DNA of 64,000 nt from positions 41,712 through 105,711 of the forward strand of contig JAQVCT010000010.1 in the NCBI GenBank assembly GCA_028689655.1, given 5' to 3'. Positions 1-8,980 of the stretch are shown piece after piece; position 1 is the stretch's first letter; every line of letters starts with the position of its first letter. Made by a program: the position numbers and the translations under genes. A model generated the notes under the pieces. It was not told where the DNA came from. It did no database searches and was given only the letters and a program-made list of their open reading frames with translations. Origin of the DNA: Lachnospiraceae bacterium (GTDB taxonomy: Bacteria > Bacillota > Clostridia > Lachnospirales > Lachnospiraceae).

Positions 1-2545
1 GATCCACCTCGTCCAGCTTCACTGATTTTCTTTTCTCGCCGCCCTTTAGATCCACGTTAATATCCTGCACCCGCTGGGTGATATCATTGTCGGAAAGCTG
101 CTCCACAATCTCTTTTGCCCGGTCGATGACAAAGTCCGGAACACCTGCCAGCTTCGCCACCTGGATTCCATAACTCTTATCCGCACCGCCCTTGATAATC
201 TTCCGAAGAAATACGATGTCATCGCCTTTTTCCTTTACCGCGATGCAATAATTATTCACATTGCTCATCTTATCTTCCAGCTCCGTCAATTCATGGTAAT
301 GGGTGGCAAATAAGGTCTTCGCCCCCAATAATCGTCGATTGCTGATATGCTCGATCACTGCCCAGGCAATGCTGAGTCCGTCAAACGTGGAAGTACCGCG
401 TCCAATCTCGTCCAATACCAGTAAGCTATTAGAAGTAGCATTTCTAAGAATATTTGCCACCTCATTCATCTCCACCATGAAGGTACTCTGTCCGCTTGCC
501 AGATCATCCGAGGCACCCACTCTGGTAAAGATACGGTCAACGATGCCAATATTGGCAGATTTTGCAGGCACAAAAGATCCCACCTGTGCCATGAGTACGA
601 TCAATGCGGATTGCCTCATATAAGTGGATTTACCTGCCATATTAGGACCTGTGATGATGGAAACACAGTGGTTACTATTATCCAGATAGGTGTCATTATC
701 GATGAACATGTCGTTATCGATCATTTTTTCCACCACAGGGTGTCTGCCGCCCTTGATGTCTATGACACCCTTTTCATTTAATTTGGGGCGGGCATAGCGG
801 TTCCGCTCTGCCACCAGAGAAAGATTGGTGAACACATCCAGCTTTGCGATGGCTTTCGCTGTTCTCTGTATGCGCTCCAGTTCCGCCGCGATGGAATCCC
901 GTATCTTACAGAACATATCATATTCCAGGGTGTATAATTTGTCCTCCGCGTTCAGTATGGTATCTTCCAATTCCTTTAATTTCGGTGTGGTATACCGTTC
1001 CGCATTGACCAGGGTCTGTTTTCTGATATAATCTTCCGGTACCAGGTTCTGGTAGGAATTGGTCACCTCAAAATAATACCCGAACACCTTGTTATATTTG
1101 ATCTTCAGTCCTTTTATGCCTGTGCGCTCCCGGTCTTCCTCCTCCAGCTTGGCAAGCCAGCTCTTGCCGTCCCTTTTCGCATGGCGAAGGGTGTCGATAT
1201 CCTCATCAAAACCTTCTTTGATAATACCACCCTCACGAATCAGAAGGGGCGGCTCCTCTATGATGGCACTGTCAATGAGATGATAGATGTCCTCCAGACC
1301 GTCGATCTCGTCATTGATGTCGTTGATTAATTTTTTATCAATGCCATCCAGCACCTTTTTGATGGGGGTCAGCATCTCCAGGGAATTGCGAAATGCAATC
1401 ATATCCCTGGGATTGGCAGACTTATAGCTCACCTTACCTAACAATCGCTCCAGATCATAGATTGGATTCAGATATTCCCGTATCTCATCTCGGCTCACTG
1501 GATCTTTACAGAATACTTCCACCGCGTCCAGACGATTCTCAATCTCCGTTTTATCAATCAAAGGCTGTTCCAGATAGCTTCTAAGGGTTCGCGCCCCCAT
1601 TGCTGTCCTGGTCTTATCCATCACCCACAGTAAGGACCCTCTTTTCTGTTTCTCACGCAGAGTCTCTGTCAATTCCAGATTACGTCTGGTAGAACTGTCT
1701 AACAGCATATATTTACTGGTCACATAAGGATACAGGTGGGTAAAATGTTCCAGTCCGTTTTTCTGCGTCTCATACAGATATTGTAACAGTGCTCCGGCGG
1801 CGATGAGGCCTGATGGGAAATCATCAATGCCAAGTCCAGCCATGGTATTCACTTTAAAATGCTTCATGATGACTCTCTTGCAGGAATCATCGTCAAAATA
1901 CCAGGAGTCCAGAGTATAGACAGCAATGCCCATGCGTCCCTTCAGATCCTCGATGTCCAGTCCACTCACCAGCAGTGCATCATTACAGATAATCTCTGTG
2001 GGCAGATATTTGTAGATCTCATCCAACAGCTTCCTGATATCTTCCACCTCTGTGAGGTAGTAATCTCCCGTGGTCACATCTGCGATGCTGATACCGATCT
2101 TATTTGGCAGATAGACGATACTCATAAGGTAGTTATTCTTCGTCTCCTCCAGTGCCTGAATATTCAGATTTGTGCCCGGGGTGACGATGCGTGTCACTTC
2201 ACGCTTCACAAGTCCTTTGGCCAGCTTTGGGTCCTCCACCTGTTCACAGATGGCAACTTTATATCCTTTGGAGACCAGTTTGTTCAGATAACCATCCACC
2301 GCATGATAGGGAATGCCGCACATGGGAGCCCGTTCCTCCAGCCCACAGCTTTTCCCTGTGAGGGTGATCTCCAGTTCTTTTGATGCGATCCTGGCATCCT
2401 CGAAAAACATTTCATAGAAATCGCCCAGCCGGTAAAAAAGAATACAATCCTTATATTCCGCTTTTGTTTCCATATATTTTTGCATCATAGGGGTCAATCC
2501 CGTTAAATCGATGTCCACTTTTGTACACTCCATTTCTTTTATCAT
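1..2545 (-). CDS. mutS: DNA mismatch repair protein MutS (3' end outside window)
   Basis: MutS recognises mismatches and small loops in new DNA and starts repair with MutL. About 848 codons are visible and the frame runs off the window edge, so only roughly the last 30 residues are missing compared with the usual 870-880. The N-terminal mismatch-reading motif GDFYEMF is near residue 40. The C-terminal ATPase has Walker A GPNMAGKST and the Walker B/signature stretch LVLDEIGRGTSTFDG, followed by TLFATHYHEL. Two in-frame ATGs are possible, at 2545 and 2533; neither has a strong Shine-Dalgarno, and the first is used here. The upstream SulP gene is probably separated from it by a hairpin. The family assignment is certain; the exact start is not. 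Confidence 0.96.
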   Translation of the reverse strand, partial: MIKEMECTKVDIDLTGLTPMMQKYMETKAEYKDCILFYRLGDFYEMFFEDARIASKELEITLTGKSCGLEERAPMCGIPYHAVDGYLNKLVSKGYKVAICEQVEDPKLAKGLVKREVTRIVTPGTNLNIQALEETKNNYLMSIVYLPNKIGISIADVTTGDYYLTEVEDIRKLLDEIYKYLPTEIICNDALLVSGLDIEDLKGRMGIAVYTLDSWYFDDDSCKRVIMKHFKVNTMAGLGIDDFPSGLIAAGALLQYLYETQKNGLEHFTHLYPYVTSKYMLLDSSTRRNLELTETLREKQKRGSLLWVMDKTRTAMGARTLRSYLEQPLIDKTEIENRLDAVEVFCKDPVSRDEIREYLNPIYDLERLLGKVSYKSANPRDMIAFRNSLEMLTPIKKVLDGIDKKLINDINDEIDGLEDIYHLIDSAIIEEPPLLIREGGIIKEGFDEDIDTLRHAKRDGKSWLAKLEEEDRERTGIKGLKIKYNKVFGYYFEVTNSYQNLVPEDYIRKQTLVNAERYTTPKLKELEDTILNAEDKLYTLEYDMFCKIRDSIAAELERIQRTAKAIAKLDVFTNLSLVAERNRYARPKLNEKGVIDIKGGRHPVVEKMIDNDMFIDNDTYLDNSNHCVSIITGPNMAGKSTYMRQSALIVLMAQVGSFVPAKSANIGIVDRIFTRVGASDDLASGQSTFMVEMNEVANILRNATSNSLLVLDEIGRGTSTFDGLSIAWAVIEHISNRRLLGAKTLFATHYHELTELEDKMSNVNNYCIAVKEKGDDIVFLRKIIKGGADKSYGIQVAKLAGVPDFVIDRAKEIVEQLSDNDITQRVQDINVDLKGGEKRKSVKLDEVD

Positions 2546-2593
2546 CACCAATCTCTGATTGAAGTAAATGCTTCCCCTTATAAGAGATCAAGA

Positions 2594-2628
2594 AAAGCGT
2601 ACGCTACCAATGGTAGTACATACGCTTT
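2594..2628 (-). terminator. Hairpin between SulP gene and mutS
   Basis: Eight-base arms AAAGCGTA and TACGCTTT (2594-2601 and 2621-2628) enclose a second small stem, CTACC-AAT-GGTAG. On the minus strand the outer arm is followed by TTTTCTTG, a modest T-run. It probably ends the SulP transcript before mutS. Confidence 0.5.
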
Positions 2629-2648
2629 CAATATATCACAAAATGTAG

Positions 2649-4289
2649 TTATTGTAAATCTTGTGCCCGTTTCAATGCCTCATCAATATGCACACAGAAA
2701 TTCTCTTTTCCAACCATTTCATAAAAGCCTGATTTCTGCATAATGCTCAAGGGCTGTTCATTGACATGGCTCAGGATCAGGGTAACATTTTTACGCTTGC
2801 AATCCTTCAGGATAGTCTCCAGATTATGCATGGCTGTGGCATCGATGGCTGTGACGCTTCTCATTCTGAGGATCAGTGACTTGTCTTCATTCTTATAAGT
2901 AATATCCAGCAATTTATCTGCTGCTGCAAAGAACATTGGTCCGCTGATCTCGTACACCAGGGTTCCCTTTGGCACTTTTCTAAGGGAGATACTGTCCGCA
3001 TCATTCTCTTCGTCCATGTACTTCCAGCCCGTTACCTCTGTCACCTCACTCATTCTCTTCATGAAAAGAATCGCTGCCAGGAGAATGCCCGCTTCAATGG
3101 CTACCACCAGGTCAAATACCACCGTCAGCACAAAAGTTGCCACCAGCACTATGATATCACTCTTTGGAGATGTCTTCACTAAGTGAATGAATTTACGCCA
3201 CTCACTCATATTGTAAGCCACCTGGAACAGGATGGCTGCGATGCATGGCATGGGAATCCAGGATGCATATGGCATGAGGACAACCAGGATCAGTATCAGT
3301 GTAATGGAATGAACCATGCCGGCAATGGGAGAACGTCCACCATTCTTGATATTGGCCGCTGTTCTGGCAATGGCACCCGTGGCGGGAATACCGCCAAATA
3401 ATGCAGAACCGATATTGCCGATGCCCTGTGCCACAAGTTCCATATTGGAATTATGCTTATCTTCGATCATCCCGTCAGCTACAACCGCGGAAAGCAGGGA
3501 TTCTATGGCAGCCAGGATCGCAATGGTAAATGCGCTTGGAAGCATGTTTTTAATGGTAACTAACTGAATGGATGGCATATGGAATGCCGGAAGTCTATTG
3601 CTGATATCATAGAGATCCCCGATGGTATTTACCTGCATGTGCAGACCTTTCACCATGAGAATGCCCACGATAACGGCGATCAACGATCCAGGGATCTTCT
3701 TACTTACCTTTGGCCACAGGATCAGAATCCCCAGACAGACCACTCCCACGACGACTGCCTGCACATTGAAGGTCCCAATGTGGGCGATCACTGCTTGTGC
3801 CTTTTCCATGGTCTCGATGGTAACCGTTCCCTTAGGATATGACAGACCCATAAAATCCTTGATCTGACCGATGGCTATGGTGATAGCAATACCGGATGTA
3901 AATCCTGTGGTTATGGTATAGGGAATGAATTTGATGAGATTACCCAGATGTAACACTCCCATTAAGATCAATATGATACCTGCCATCACCGTGGCTACGA
4001 TCAGTCCGTCGATACCGTTGGTAGCTACAATCCCTGCCACGATGGTGGCAAATGCAGCCGTGGGTCCTGCAATCTGAACCCGGCTTCCCCCGAAGAAGGA
4101 AATCAGGAATCCTGCAACGATCGCTGTATAGATACCCTGCTCCGGACCCACGCCGGATGCCAGTGCCAGTGCAATGGATAATGGTAATGCGATAATTGCC
4201 ACAATAATACCTGCCACAATATCTTTTACCAATTGTTCTTTTGAATAATGTTTTAATGCATGAAAAAGCTTAGGTCTCAATTTTTCCAC
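2649..4289 (-). CDS. SulP/SLC26 family inorganic anion transporter with STAS domain
   Basis: A 546-residue member of the SulP/SLC26 family, which moves sulfate, bicarbonate, chloride or similar anions across the inner membrane. Residues 1 to about 410 contain many hydrophobic helices, including the conserved opening PLSIALALASGVGPEQGIYTAIVAGFL and the segment IAGPTAAF. Residues 430-546 form the cytoplasmic STAS domain (SLILRMRSVTAIDATAMHNLETI). The start is GTG, preceded by a good GAGGAG about seven bases upstream. The substrate cannot be told from the sequence: no cys or carbonic anhydrase gene lies beside it. Confidence 0.93.
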   Translation of the reverse strand: MEKLRPKLFHALKHYSKEQLVKDIVAGIIVAIIALPLSIALALASGVGPEQGIYTAIVAGFLISFFGGSRVQIAGPTAAFATIVAGIVATNGIDGLIVATVMAGIILILMGVLHLGNLIKFIPYTITTGFTSGIAITIAIGQIKDFMGLSYPKGTVTIETMEKAQAVIAHIGTFNVQAVVVGVVCLGILILWPKVSKKIPGSLIAVIVGILMVKGLHMQVNTIGDLYDISNRLPAFHMPSIQLVTIKNMLPSAFTIAILAAIESLLSAVVADGMIEDKHNSNMELVAQGIGNIGSALFGGIPATGAIARTAANIKNGGRSPIAGMVHSITLILILVVLMPYASWIPMPCIAAILFQVAYNMSEWRKFIHLVKTSPKSDIIVLVATFVLTVVFDLVVAIEAGILLAAILFMKRMSEVTEVTGWKYMDEENDADSISLRKVPKGTLVYEISGPMFFAAADKLLDITYKNEDKSLILRMRSVTAIDATAMHNLETILKDCKRKNVTLILSHVNEQPLSIMQKSGFYEMVGKENFCVHIDEALKRAQDLQ

Positions 4290-4488
4290 GTTTATCTCCT
4301 CGTAATTATTAAATTTTTATAAAATTAACGCGCAAATCTAATAATATCCTTATTTGTGAAAAATTTCAACCTCTAATTTACTATAAATACACATATCTTC
4401 TATCGTTTTCTTTACCGTAAAGGTTCCTGTTATCTTTCTATTCTTTCTTCAATCATTTCTTTTTTAGAACTCCCCATTCCGTTTTTAC

Positions 4489-7473
4489 TTACTTTTTATG
4501 ATGTGAATTCCTTTTGTTTGCTTTCTTTGTAATATATAATGTAAGATTCACCAGAATGATTGTTATCAGTATTACCACACAGATCAGTAGGATGAATACC
4601 ACTTTGCCGGAACCCTTTTCCTCTATGTTCGTGACAGAGGTGGTCTTCGCCTCAGGTTGCGCCTTCGTCTCCAAGGTCGTGATCGGCGCATTGCTAATGA
4701 CTACCAGATAGGAGGAAGCATGTCTCATTTCGAAGCTTGCATATCCACTGTCATCAATATCACAGGAGGATACCAGTTCCAGATCCTCTGAAACAGGGTT
4801 GTAGTAGATCAGATTCGCGTACTGTTCTGTGGTTCCTGATTTGACCGGGATGGTAAGGGATGCGGAGAAGCCAAAGGGACCTTCATATGCAATATCAAAT
4901 TCACGGCTTACCTTTCCCAGCTTTGCGGCCTTGCTCACCAGTGTATCGGGAATGGATACAGCGGTATCTTTGATACCAAGATCAATGTCATTGGAGGTAT
5001 CCTCTATGGTATCCGAGAGAATCGTCCACATGACATGGTTATCCATACCAACATAAATATCTGCATTGGCTTCCTTTGCCGCCTGTATTACCGTAGCTGG
5101 AATCGCTGAAGTCTCATGCATCTCTATTAATACAGGCTGTCCTTCCACGATATTTTCCCGAATAGAATCCCAACCCTGAACGCTGGAATCTGATACCAGA
5201 ACCGGGTCTGCATTTGTGCTTTCGCTCTCCCCTCGTGAATCTGTCTGTGATTCCGTCTGCATTTCCTGTTCCTGAATTACTTCTGTTTCAGCAGTCTTTT
5301 CGTCTGTTTTACCCGTATTCTTTCCCGCTGCATTTCCTGTGGTATTGTCAGTCGTCTCTGTGGGTTTTGCTGTGGTGGTATTTGTGGGCTGTTTATTTGT
5401 CACAGTTCCCTGATTCATGCCCACCAGAACACCCACAGCATCGCTTGGAAGTACATTATAATTTCCACAGCTTCTCACCAGATAGGTGGCAGGCTGCAAA
5501 TCGGTCAGTGTTACGCCCTGAATGACTGTCCAGGCACTGCCATTCACAGGCTTATACTCCATGTTATGATTCACGCCATTGATCACTCCAGGACTGGTTG
5601 GCGTGGCATTCACAACAGACAGCGTGGCAGGTGCACTTGCTTTACTTAATTTAATGATCTGTACGTCAGAATCTGTGGTGCTCTTTCCATCCCCCGGACG
5701 GTACAACCTGATACCTTTTGCAGTATTAAGGGAGGATTCCGATAAAGTTATGGTATCCCTGTCATTGTAGTAATTCCAATGATCACCGCCATCGAGAGAA
5801 TACTTCACGTTTCGGATATTATAAAGAGTCATATTCCCGGCATCAAAATTAGCGGTCGGTGTGGCCTGCTTCACAGAAGTACTCTTTTTGCCCACATTTA
5901 CCCTGACACTGTCACTGGCTAACGTGGATTCACTTGCTTTATACCGTACATAGTAGTCTCCAGGTGTGAGATTTGTTACCGTGCTGCCATCGATATTTTT
6001 CCAGCCGCTGTTTTCCTTGGCGTACTCCATGTTACTGTTTACATTGTAAATCGCTCCCGCATCAAAAGTAGTCTTTTTCGTGGAGAGGTCGGAAGGCGGA
6101 TTGGCTTTGTTGATTCCTATCACCTGCACATCAGAATCCAATGTGGTGATTCCGTTTCCCAGCATTTTTAAACGGATTCCGTTATTTGCCATTGCGGTCA
6201 ATGCATTGTCATTAGAAAGTGTCACACTGGTGCAGTGATTGTCATTGATGGTGGTAAAATTGCGGCCACCGTCAAAGGAATATGCCATTCCCACAGATAT
6301 ATTATTTAAGGTCATAGAAAGGGCGTCAAATCTGCCGCTTGGTGTGGTTTCTTTTATTTTCTGTGGTGCTATGGGAACTGTAATCTGAATGCTGTCACTG
6401 TCGAACTTGCTGCCCGAAGCTGCCACTCTTACCTCATAGACGCCAGGTGTCAGACCACTCACACTGCTTCCACCTGCACCACGCCAATTGTCGGTTCCCT
6501 GTGCCCGGAATTCCATAGTCGTATTCAGATGATCAAGCCCGCCAAGTCCTGTGGAAGAACTTGCAGGAATCGCTGTGATTCCTGTGGGTGGATTCTGTTT
6601 TGTGAGGGAGATGTACTGTTCCTCCGAATCCTCTGTCTGCTCTCCATCTCCAAAGGTCTTTACACGGATCGTCATCCCGGGTACAGCATTACTGATGGCT
6701 TCGCTGCCCGCCGCGTCTTTCCAGTGACTGCCGTTATCCATGGAGTACGCACTGTTATAGGGAATATCATATAGCGTCAACTGCCTTGCATCAAATATCG
6801 CTTTTGGCGTTGGCTCTTTGCTCTTGGGCTGTGGAATCTGCACCTCCACTGTGACCACTGTGGGTTCACTGGCAAAGTCAGTGCCATAGCTCCTGGTCCT
6901 GATATCGTAATCGCCAGCCTCTGACACCGTAACTGTCTGATCATGGACCACAGACCAGCTGCTCCCGGCATCATAGGAAAGCTCCATCTTCTCAGGCACA
7001 AATCCTGCGATGAGGCCTGTCCCCCCAAGGGCTGTAATATGTGTAACTTGAAATCCACCCGGGCGTGATGCTTTGCCCATATTGATGGTCTGCCGGTCCG
7101 AATCTGTGGATTTTCCCTTCACCCCCGGCAGATAGACGAGTATCGTACCGCCCGGGTTCATCTGTCCGGATACCGCTTCCAAAGATTCTGTGACATACTG
7201 GGTTGCAATCCATGTGTCCCCACTATTCACAGAATATTTTGCCCCTGAAGGCAGGTTGGATAAGGTCATCGCTGCCAGATCCAACACAGCATTGGGGGTT
7301 GGCTGCTTGGTGGTAACTGCGGGTTCCGGCTCTGCCTCCGGATCTTCCTCCGTAATGACCTGTGCGTCTCCTTCGTAAGACCCGTCACCCTCAACAGCAA
7401 AAGCCTGTATGCTCATACTACAGATCATGATAAAGCACAGAAAAACCACAACGATCTTTTGGAATTTGTCCAT
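4489..7473 (-). CDS. Secreted repeat protein with C-terminal membrane anchor
   Basis: A 994-residue surface protein of unknown function. An N-terminal signal peptide (residues 1-26, ending AFA) is followed by an acidic linker. Four related modules of about 155-160 residues begin near residues 57, 218, 374 and 535, each opening with a TPxAxFDAxxMTLxNI-type motif and continuing into YSxDGGxxW. A Thr/Glu-rich linker (about 690-755) leads to another extracellular domain (about 765-945). A single transmembrane helix (about 958-980) and a basic tail end the protein, so it should be displayed outside and held in the membrane. It starts 20 bases after the NapH-like gene and probably shares its transcript. 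I do not recognise a named family; the modules look like Ig-like beta domains. Confidence 0.8.
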   Translation of the reverse strand: MDKFQKIVVVFLCFIMICSMSIQAFAVEGDGSYEGDAQVITEEDPEAEPEPAVTTKQPTPNAVLDLAAMTLSNLPSGAKYSVNSGDTWIATQYVTESLEAVSGQMNPGGTILVYLPGVKGKSTDSDRQTINMGKASRPGGFQVTHITALGGTGLIAGFVPEKMELSYDAGSSWSVVHDQTVTVSEAGDYDIRTRSYGTDFASEPTVVTVEVQIPQPKSKEPTPKAIFDARQLTLYDIPYNSAYSMDNGSHWKDAAGSEAISNAVPGMTIRVKTFGDGEQTEDSEEQYISLTKQNPPTGITAIPASSSTGLGGLDHLNTTMEFRAQGTDNWRGAGGSSVSGLTPGVYEVRVAASGSKFDSDSIQITVPIAPQKIKETTPSGRFDALSMTLNNISVGMAYSFDGGRNFTTINDNHCTSVTLSNDNALTAMANNGIRLKMLGNGITTLDSDVQVIGINKANPPSDLSTKKTTFDAGAIYNVNSNMEYAKENSGWKNIDGSTVTNLTPGDYYVRYKASESTLASDSVRVNVGKKSTSVKQATPTANFDAGNMTLYNIRNVKYSLDGGDHWNYYNDRDTITLSESSLNTAKGIRLYRPGDGKSTTDSDVQIIKLSKASAPATLSVVNATPTSPGVINGVNHNMEYKPVNGSAWTVIQGVTLTDLQPATYLVRSCGNYNVLPSDAVGVLVGMNQGTVTNKQPTNTTTAKPTETTDNTTGNAAGKNTGKTDEKTAETEVIQEQEMQTESQTDSRGESESTNADPVLVSDSSVQGWDSIRENIVEGQPVLIEMHETSAIPATVIQAAKEANADIYVGMDNHVMWTILSDTIEDTSNDIDLGIKDTAVSIPDTLVSKAAKLGKVSREFDIAYEGPFGFSASLTIPVKSGTTEQYANLIYYNPVSEDLELVSSCDIDDSGYASFEMRHASSYLVVISNAPITTLETKAQPEAKTTSVTNIEEKGSGKVVFILLICVVILITIILVNLTLYITKKANKRNSHHKK

Positions 7474-7492
7474 CTTATCCCTCCTTTTTCAC

Positions 7493-8377
7493 CTACTTTT
7501 TATTCGTTCTCTTCCATCTCCTGGAGAAAGTCTCACAGGTCGTTGTAATGGCATGTGTGGGACAGGCATTCTTACACTTTCCGCAGCGAATACACTCTAC
7601 ACTGTTGGGTGTCTCCCACACCTTGATATCCATATCACATGCCTTCTGACAGGCACCACACTTAACGCAGGCTTCCTGGTCCACCTGGTAGCGGTAGAGG
7701 GAAATGGGATTGCATAATCCATAAAGGGCACCTAAGGGACATAAGTACTTGCAGAACGGTCTATATACTTTGACTGCCATAAGTACGATGACCAGTAAGA
7801 CCAGAACCTTCCATATAAATCGGAAGCCGATGGCCGTGCGCAGTTGTGGATTCAGTATCACAAGAGGGATCCCCCCGAACAATGTCCCACTTGGGCATAT
7901 GTATTCGCAGAACCATGGCTGCCCTAAGCCTGTTATATCTTTCACAAGGGAAGATAATAAGAATACAAACACCACGAGAATCACGTATTTCAACTTTGTG
8001 AGATATTTATGTCCCGGCAGATTCTTAATCTTCCGGCAAAGGGGAATCTTATAGAGCAGATCCTGTACCATTCCAAAGGGACACAGCCACCCGCAGACAA
8101 AACGTCCCATAAGAGCACCCACCATCATGAGAAAGCCAAATACATAGCAGGATATTGAAAACTGCCTGCTGTTGAGTACTGCCTGTAAGGAACCGATGGG
8201 GCAGGCGTACAGCGCTCCAGGACAGGAATAACAGTTCAATCCCGGCACACAGATCTTCTTATTACCTCCGGCATATATTTTTCCAGTCACAAACCCCTGC
8301 ACATATCCATTGGTCAGGGCAAAAAAAGCTGCCTGAACCACATGGCGAAATGTTTGTTTATAAACTTTTCTCTCCAT
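7493..8377 (-). CDS. NapH/CcoG-like 4Fe-4S membrane protein
   Basis: A polytopic membrane protein of 294 residues carrying several cysteine motifs. Two CxxxCP motifs occur on loops between helices (CEYICPSG, CKYLCPLG). A C-terminal ferredoxin-like pair of 4Fe-4S motifs follows (CVKCGACQKACD and CIRCGKCKNACP). This layout is typical of NapH-like electron-transfer proteins. I use the ATG at 8377: the preceding AAGGAG sits five bases from it, whereas an in-frame GTG at 8383 would have no spacer. The CXXC peptide gene ends ten bases upstream and the repeat surface protein follows, which suggests one operon. Its electron donor and acceptor are unknown. Confidence 0.88.
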   Translation of the reverse strand: MERKVYKQTFRHVVQAAFFALTNGYVQGFVTGKIYAGGNKKICVPGLNCYSCPGALYACPIGSLQAVLNSRQFSISCYVFGFLMMVGALMGRFVCGWLCPFGMVQDLLYKIPLCRKIKNLPGHKYLTKLKYVILVVFVFLLSSLVKDITGLGQPWFCEYICPSGTLFGGIPLVILNPQLRTAIGFRFIWKVLVLLVIVLMAVKVYRPFCKYLCPLGALYGLCNPISLYRYQVDQEACVKCGACQKACDMDIKVWETPNSVECIRCGKCKNACPTHAITTTCETFSRRWKRTNKK

Positions 8378-8386
8378 AATCACTCC

Positions 8387-8557
8387 TTATCCGATCCCGA
8401 TGCATTCCATACAGATCTTGATAGCTTTCTCCAACACGACCTGTACTTCACCATTCCGGATTCCCATTATCATAAGTCCTATTCCCAGTGCAAGAACCAG
8501 CACCCCCATCATTCCTGCTTTTCTATCCGCACTTAGTTTCATCCTTTGCTCCTTCAT
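8387..8557 (-). CDS. Small CXXC membrane protein (CD1871A-like)
   Basis: A 56-residue protein with one transmembrane helix (about residues 15-31), the segment RNGEVQVVLEKAIKICMECIGIG and a CMEC (CxxC) motif near the C-terminus. This matches, from memory, the small family annotated as CD1871A CXXC motif-containing proteins, which sit beside NapH-like Fe-S proteins. The start is well supported by AGGAGGAG just upstream of the ATG. It ends ten bases before the NapH-like start, so the pair is probably translated from one message. The function is unknown; a role in electron transfer or cofactor assembly with its neighbour is inference from context. Confidence 0.8.
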   Translation of the reverse strand: MKEQRMKLSADRKAGMMGVLVLALGIGLMIMGIRNGEVQVVLEKAIKICMECIGIG

Positions 8558-8635
8558 CTGCTCCTCCTATCTCACTCCTATTTACTTCTATTTTACTTCT
8601 TTTTTTCTGATTTTTCCATCATCTCAACAGATTAT

Positions 8636-8930
8636 AGAACAAAGTGTCTTCGACACTCTTATGTCGACACTACTTTACTGACACTTTGCTTCGGATATTA
8701 GCAGTATCGAAGATGCTGCCAATAGGAAATTTCGAAGGAATTTCCTATTAAAGAACAAAGTGTCTTCGGCACTCTTATGTTACCACTACTTTAATGACAC
8801 TTTGGGCAATGTTATGCATCTATAAGATGCATAATCCCTACGGGATAATACTTCCTTTGGAAGTATTACAAGCTTAGCAGTATCATTTATGATGCTGCCA
8901 ATAGGAAATTTTGAAGAAATTTCCTATTAA
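8636..8930. repeat. Array of duplicated small hairpins
   Basis: Non-coding array between two minus-strand genes. Unit A (53 bp) occurs at 8636-8688 and 8752-8804 and has outer arms CAAAGTGTC and GACACTTTG around an inner GTGTC-TTC-GACAC hairpin. Unit B occurs at 8700-8751 and 8876-8930; each copy has one AGCAGTATC/GATGCTGCC stem and one AATAGGAAATT/AATTTCCTATT stem, with different loops. Between them are three further perfect stems: TTATGCATC/GATGCATAA, ATCCC/GGGAT and AATACTTCC/GGAAGTATT. Stems are kept while loops vary, including a wobble-compatible change in the second A copy. Confidence 0.85.
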
Positions 8931-8980
8931 ACAAAAAAAAAGAAGAAATCAGCACACGTCCATTCCTTCTCTTTTCTATA

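Noticed and set aside
8636..8930. CRISPR array
   Set aside because: The repeats are few, of different lengths and palindromic throughout, with no uniform spacers and no cas genes in the window.
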